The notes under the pieces: model-generated
The model's input: only the letters and a program-made list of their open reading frames with translations
Told to the model about the DNA's origin: nothing
Databases searched by the model: none
Translations under genes and position numbers: made by a program
Assembly (NCBI GenBank): GCA_902797125.1
Contig: CADBRS010000075.1
Location: 1 to 8,659 of the forward strand
DNA from: an uncultured Ruminococcus sp.
GTDB lineage: Bacteria; Bacillota; Clostridia; Oscillospirales; CAG-272
Direction: 5' to 3'
DNA length: 8,659 nucleotides
Shown: positions 5,922 through 8,659 of the stretch, piece after piece
Layout of the letters: every line of letters begins with the position of its first letter
Numbering within the stretch: the stretch's first letter is position 1

Positions 5922-7376
5922 CTATCCGGGGATATCCGACGATGCTTTCTTGTAGTGACGTCTCCAAAGTATTATGTAGATGATGAAAAGACCCAGTGCA
6001 AATCCTGCACCGATCGGATAAGAGACGAGAGTAGGCAATCTCAGACCTTCATCTGCAGACAGGATATAGGTCAGACTTACCGAAGACATGAACGCCGCTG
6101 GAATCGCTGTGAGCAGGGAACCGAAATGATATTTTCCGCACTTGACCAGGTGCGCGGTGGCGACCCACAGAGCCATCATGGCAAGCGTCTGGTTGCTCCA
6201 TGAGAAATAGCGCCAGATGATGCCGAATCCGTTGCCGTTCGCAATGGCAAACCAGGTGAGCAGCCCGCCGATCACGAGCAACGGGACCGTGATGATCAGC
6301 CGGTTCCGGATCGACTTCTGATCGAGGCGGAACGTTTCGGCAAGGATCAGTCTCGCGCTTCGGAAAGCCGTATCACCAGAAGTGATCGGACAGACGACGA
6401 CACCGGCGATAGCCAGGATGCCTCCGAAAGTTCCCAGAACGCCCGTAGAGATCTCGTAGACGACATGCGATGCGCCGTCGGCAAGGGCTTCGTTGAGCAG
6501 CCTCGTTGAACCGTAAAAAGCCACGCCTGCTGCGGCCCAGATCAGAGCGATGAAAGATTCGCTGATCATGGCTCCGTAGAAAACTCTGCGACCCGTTTTT
6601 TCCGAAGTGATGCACTTGGCGACCATAGGAGACTGCGTCGCATGGAAACCGGAAACGGCGCCGCAAGCGACTGTGACGAACATGTAAGGCCACACGGGGG
6701 TCCCCTCAGGATGCAGATTCTGGAAAGTCAGTTCAGGGATCACAAAGTTGCCTCTGGAGAAGATGATGCCCGCAATGATCGCCATTGCCATGAAAATCAG
6801 CAGCACGCCGAATGCGGGATACAGTTTTCCAATTAGTTTGTCGATGGGGAGCAACGTAGCCAGAAGATAGTAGAGAAGGATGATAACGGCCCAGAACGTC
6901 CCGTTCATCCAAGGTGGAGTCAGGTTGGCCAGCAGTGCCGCCGGACTCGTGACGAAGACCGTTCCGCAAAGGATCAGCAGGATGACGGAGAAAAAGCGCA
7001 TGAACCATTTCGCGCCGTTTCCCAGGTAAATGCCGGACAATTCGGCGATGGAGGCACCACCGTGCCTTTCACTGATCATGCCGGACATGTAATCGTGAAC
7101 GGCACCGCCCAGAATGGAGCCGAAAACGATCCACAAGAAAACGACCGGCCCGAAGACTGCGCCCATCAAAGCACCGAAAATCGGTCCTGTCCCTGCAATA
7201 TTGAGCAGCTCTATCAAAAAAGCTTTCCAGGTCTTCATCGGAACACAGTCCACACCGTCATTGATTTCAACGGCCGGTGTTTTTCTGCTGTCCACTGCAA
7301 ATATTTTTTCGGTGACTCTGCTATACAGAACGAATCCGACGATGAGCACCGCAAAAGCAATCAGAAGAGAAATCAT
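5922..7376 (-). CDS. cstA: Carbon starvation protein CstA family transporter (short form)
   Basis: Predicted 484-residue polytopic membrane transporter. CstA-family proteins in enteric bacteria take up pyruvate and some peptides during starvation. Family landmarks: DGVDCVPMKTW (41-50 region) followed by IAGTGPIFGALMG (60-72), HDYMSGMISERHGGASI (94-110), GFHATQSPM (243-251), ITSGDTAFRSARLILAE (331-347) and WRYFSWSNQTLAMMALW (388-404). Many membrane segments are visible from residue 2 to about 471; the protein ends with a basic tail (WRRHYKK). It is shorter than the ~700-residue E. coli CstA, but ~480-residue forms are common in Firmicutes, so it is not truncated. The start at 7376 is preceded by AGGGAG eight bases upstream. 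That ribosome site overlaps the end of a broken toxin frame; no convincing promoter is seen between the antitoxin gene and cstA, so it may be transcribed from the antitoxin promoter. Confidence 0.9.
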   Translation of the reverse strand: MISLLIAFAVLIVGFVLYSRVTEKIFAVDSRKTPAVEINDGVDCVPMKTWKAFLIELLNIAGTGPIFGALMGAVFGPVVFLWIVFGSILGGAVHDYMSGMISERHGGASIAELSGIYLGNGAKWFMRFFSVILLILCGTVFVTSPAALLANLTPPWMNGTFWAVIILLYYLLATLLPIDKLIGKLYPAFGVLLIFMAMAIIAGIIFSRGNFVIPELTFQNLHPEGTPVWPYMFVTVACGAVSGFHATQSPMVAKCITSEKTGRRVFYGAMISESFIALIWAAAGVAFYGSTRLLNEALADGASHVVYEISTGVLGTFGGILAIAGVVVCPITSGDTAFRSARLILAETFRLDQKSIRNRLIITVPLLVIGGLLTWFAIANGNGFGIIWRYFSWSNQTLAMMALWVATAHLVKCGKYHFGSLLTAIPAAFMSSVSLTYILSADEGLRLPTLVSYPIGAGFALGLFIIYIILWRRHYKKASSDIPG

Positions 7377-7380
7377 AATG

Positions 7381-7491
7381 TCACTCCCTGGTAAACTTGA
7401 AGATTAGCGGCGCACTCTCGTGTCTTAAGTCTTGATCATCAATGTCTGATATGGCAAGAGGAGTTAGGAAGAATTTGTATTTATTTGGCAT
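7381..7491 (-). pseudogene. Truncated RelE/ParE-family toxin gene
   Basis: A 36-codon frame starts at ATG 7491, inside the last codons of the antitoxin gene (11-base overlap), as toxin genes of this class normally do. Its first 19 residues, MPNKYKFFLTPLAISDIDD, match the N-terminal strand and first helix of RelE/ParE-type toxins that accompany this antitoxin type in Clostridia. A normal toxin is about 90-105 residues; here the similarity ends at codon 19 and 17 unrelated residues follow to a TGA at 7383-7381, which lies four bases before the cstA ATG. The helices and the catalytic C-terminal strands are absent, so no active toxin can be made. The cause is most likely a deletion joining the toxin gene to the cstA leader. 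Recognition rests on memory of the family, not on an alignment. Confidence 0.75.
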
Positions 7492-7741
7492 ATTTTATCC
7501 TGAGCTCACTTAGAGCAGTTTTTCCTTCGACTAATTCACCGTTATCTGCTTGGGCTTTTCCTTCCATAATTTTAGCATACATATCGGCTCGGGCAAGTTC
7601 CTGCTCATAGACCGAAATGCTCATGACGACCATATCGCCGTAACCGTTTTTAGTGACGAAAATAGGTTCGTTTGAAGTGTTGCACATTTCGGATATCTTT
7701 GTTGTGTCTCTCAAATCGCGGATTGGAATAATCTTTGGCAT
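7481..7741 (-). CDS. Phd/YefM family antitoxin (orphan)
   Basis: Predicted 86-residue antitoxin. The N-terminal half has the Phd/YefM DNA-binding fold pattern: PIRDLRDTTKISEMCN (6-21), then EPIFVTKNGYGDMVVMS (25-41), followed by YEQELARADMYAKIMEG in the helical part and a C-terminal toxin-binding tail (TALSELRIKY). Such proteins repress their own promoter and neutralise a RelE/ParE-type toxin. The start at 7741 is set by an excellent ribosome site (AAGGAGGTGA, read on the minus strand, eight bases from the ATG); the frame extends to 7798 but that part contains the promoter. The cognate toxin gene downstream is broken, so the antitoxin is an orphan here. It might still control the downstream cstA gene or neutralise a related toxin elsewhere. 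AT-rich (25 G/C of 60 at 7621-7680). Confidence 0.9.
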   Translation of the reverse strand: MPKIIPIRDLRDTTKISEMCNTSNEPIFVTKNGYGDMVVMSISVYEQELARADMYAKIMEGKAQADNGELVEGKTALSELRIKYAK

Positions 7742-7759
7742 GATAATCACCTCCTTATT

Positions 7760-7798
7760 TTGAACATAATTATAGCACAATTGTGAAATATTGTTCAA
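7760..7798 (-). promoter_or_regulatory. Antitoxin promoter with palindromic operator
   Basis: On the minus strand, TTGAAC (7798-7793) and a perfect TATAAT (7774-7769) are separated by 18 bases. The spacer contains the perfect 10-bp palindrome CACAATTGTG (7776-7785), and the whole promoter is bracketed by the inverted repeat TTGAACA (7760-7766)/TGTTCAA (7792-7798). This nested symmetry is what an autoregulating Phd/YefM repressor would use (inference). Transcription would start near 7762 and could run through the antitoxin and toxin remnant into cstA, since no terminator is seen in between. Confidence 0.82.
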
Positions 7799-7930
7799 GT
7801 ATTTTTTCGATTTTTTGTTTTTTCAAATTTTTCGACCATTTTCATTTGCAATTTTGTTAGGATGATAGGCGGGAATCCTCGGTAATTCAATTATCGTGAT
7901 GAAAGCGTCTTATTCCATTTGTCAGGGAAG

Positions 7931-7959
7931 TTGCAAAAAAATTTAGATTGTGATATGAT
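7931..7959 (+). promoter_or_regulatory. Promoter of the DUF2975-like gene
   Basis: TTGCAA (7931-7936) and TATGAT (7954-7959) with a 17-base spacer, plus TG at 7951-7952 giving an extended -10. The predicted start near 7966 leaves a leader of about 20 bases holding GAGGAGG. The AT-rich stretch 7799-7930 upstream shows no gene. Confidence 0.72.
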
Positions 7960-7987
7960 ATTCCTATGTCATTTGAGGAGGTCAACT

Positions 7988-8629
7988 ATGGAAAACAAAC
8001 CATCGGAAAAAACGCTCAAAGTGATCCAGACGATCGCCAAGATCGCGAAGGTCCTGAGCACGATATTTTTTGTGATCGGCATCGTCGGATTCTGCCTGTG
8101 CGTGGTCGGCATCATCTTTTTGGCTGTCGGATTCGATTCGGTCCAGATCGGCGGCGTCACGGTCCGTTCCATCATCGCAAAAAACGCGGAGATGAGCAAT
8201 ACGGAACTTTACATGGTCATGGTGAGCGGACTCATCGAATGTGCGGTCATGGCCGTCCTTTGCAAGTTTACGGAGATCTATTGCAAACATGAGCTCTCTG
8301 ACGGGACGCCTTTCACGCTCAGCGGTTCCAAAGAACTGTTCCGTCTGGGCATTTTGAGGCTGGCTATACCGCTTGCCGCCCAGATACTCTTATCGATCGT
8401 CCTGGCCATCCTGGTCCACGGCAGCGCCGAAGTCAACAAGGTCACGGTGAGCAGCAACGGCGGCTCCTTCGGAGTCGGGCTCGTACTTTTGCTCCTCTCG
8501 CTCGTGTTCCGCTTTGGGGCACAAAAGGATGCGGAAGCCAAAGCAGTTCAGGAAGAAACCCCGGCAGCACCGGAGAGCGAAGTGCCTTCCGACAGCGGGG
8601 AATCTTCGGAGGAAGTTTCCGAACAATGA
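7988..8629 (+). CDS. DUF2975-like four-segment membrane protein
   Basis: Predicted 213-residue membrane protein with hydrophobic segments at about 22-49, 74-92, 116-143 and 161-176. The stretch SDGTPFTLSGSKELFRLGILRL (from residue 104), between the second and third segments, and the ending LLLLSLVFRFGA (166-177) resemble the DUF2975 family, whose function is not known; the match is by eye and moderate. The protein ends in an acidic, Ser/Glu/Pro-rich tail (about 180-213) that is probably disordered and cytoplasmic. ATG 7988 is preceded by GAGGAGG six bases upstream and by its own promoter. The frame extends to 7919, but that region contains the promoter, so the longer start is rejected. Only 30 bases follow the stop before the window ends, with no terminator visible in them. 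DUF2975 genes are often next to a small HTH regulator, which could lie just beyond the window. Confidence 0.6.
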   Translation: MENKPSEKTLKVIQTIAKIAKVLSTIFFVIGIVGFCLCVVGIIFLAVGFDSVQIGGVTVRSIIAKNAEMSNTELYMVMVSGLIECAVMAVLCKFTEIYCKHELSDGTPFTLSGSKELFRLGILRLAIPLAAQILLSIVLAILVHGSAEVNKVTVSSNGGSFGVGLVLLLLSLVFRFGAQKDAEAKAVQEETPAAPESEVPSDSGESSEEVSEQ

Positions 8630-8659
8630 GGTCAATCATTTAAGCATCGAAAAAGTGCG

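Noticed and set aside
7384..7480. A dedicated promoter for cstA
   Set aside because: The best pair (TTAAGA with TAATCT, 16-base spacer on the minus strand) matches consensus too weakly to be called.

Overview
The window looks like chromosomal DNA from a low-to-mid GC Bacillota (Clostridia/Erysipelotrichia-like) bacterium. The basis is near-consensus sigma-A promoters (TTGACA/TATAAT types), strong AGGAGG-type ribosome binding sites, hairpin-plus-U-tract terminators, and gene families typical of gut Firmicutes: an FtsX-type ABC transporter, a Pr6Pr membrane protein, a short-form CstA, HicAB, and a Phd/YefM antitoxin. Genus cannot be named from the sequence. Most genes look GC-balanced to GC-rich (37 G/C of 60 in a sample of cstA), while the toxin-antitoxin parts are AT-rich (27 of 70 in hicA, 25 of 60 in the antitoxin), which suggests acquired material.

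Layout. Left part (about 43-4013, minus strand): a two-gene operon. It encodes an ATPase with an N-terminal GAF sensor domain fused to an ABC nucleotide-binding domain, then an 862-residue FtsX/MacB-type permease one base downstream. It has its own promoter (3985-4013) and a bidirectional terminator (43-102). Diverging from it is a Pr6Pr-family membrane protein (4134-4820) with its own consensus promoter and terminator.

Middle (4892-5921): a poorly coding stretch with ACCTA repeats and a 12-bp inverted repeat, then a hicAB toxin-antitoxin pair with a perfect-consensus promoter. The hicAB unit lies between two direct copies of a 52-bp terminator-like sequence (50 of 52 bases identical). The right-hand copy is also the natural terminator of the convergent cstA gene.

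Right part: cstA (5922-7376, minus strand), a predicted pyruvate/peptide-type carbon-starvation transporter. Upstream of it on the same strand is a complete Phd/YefM antitoxin gene (7481-7741). The overlapping RelE/ParE-type toxin gene next to it is cut down to its first ~19 codons (7381-7491) and runs into the cstA ribosome binding site. cstA therefore appears to have been placed behind a toxin-antitoxin promoter by a deletion, and it is bordered by toxin-antitoxin DNA on both sides. Last is a divergent DUF2975-like membrane protein (7988-8629).

The main points of interest are the terminator-flanked hicAB cassette, the decapitated toxin fused to the cstA leader, and the GAF-ABC ATPase fusion. 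No RNA genes, CRISPR arrays, transposases or phage genes were recognised.
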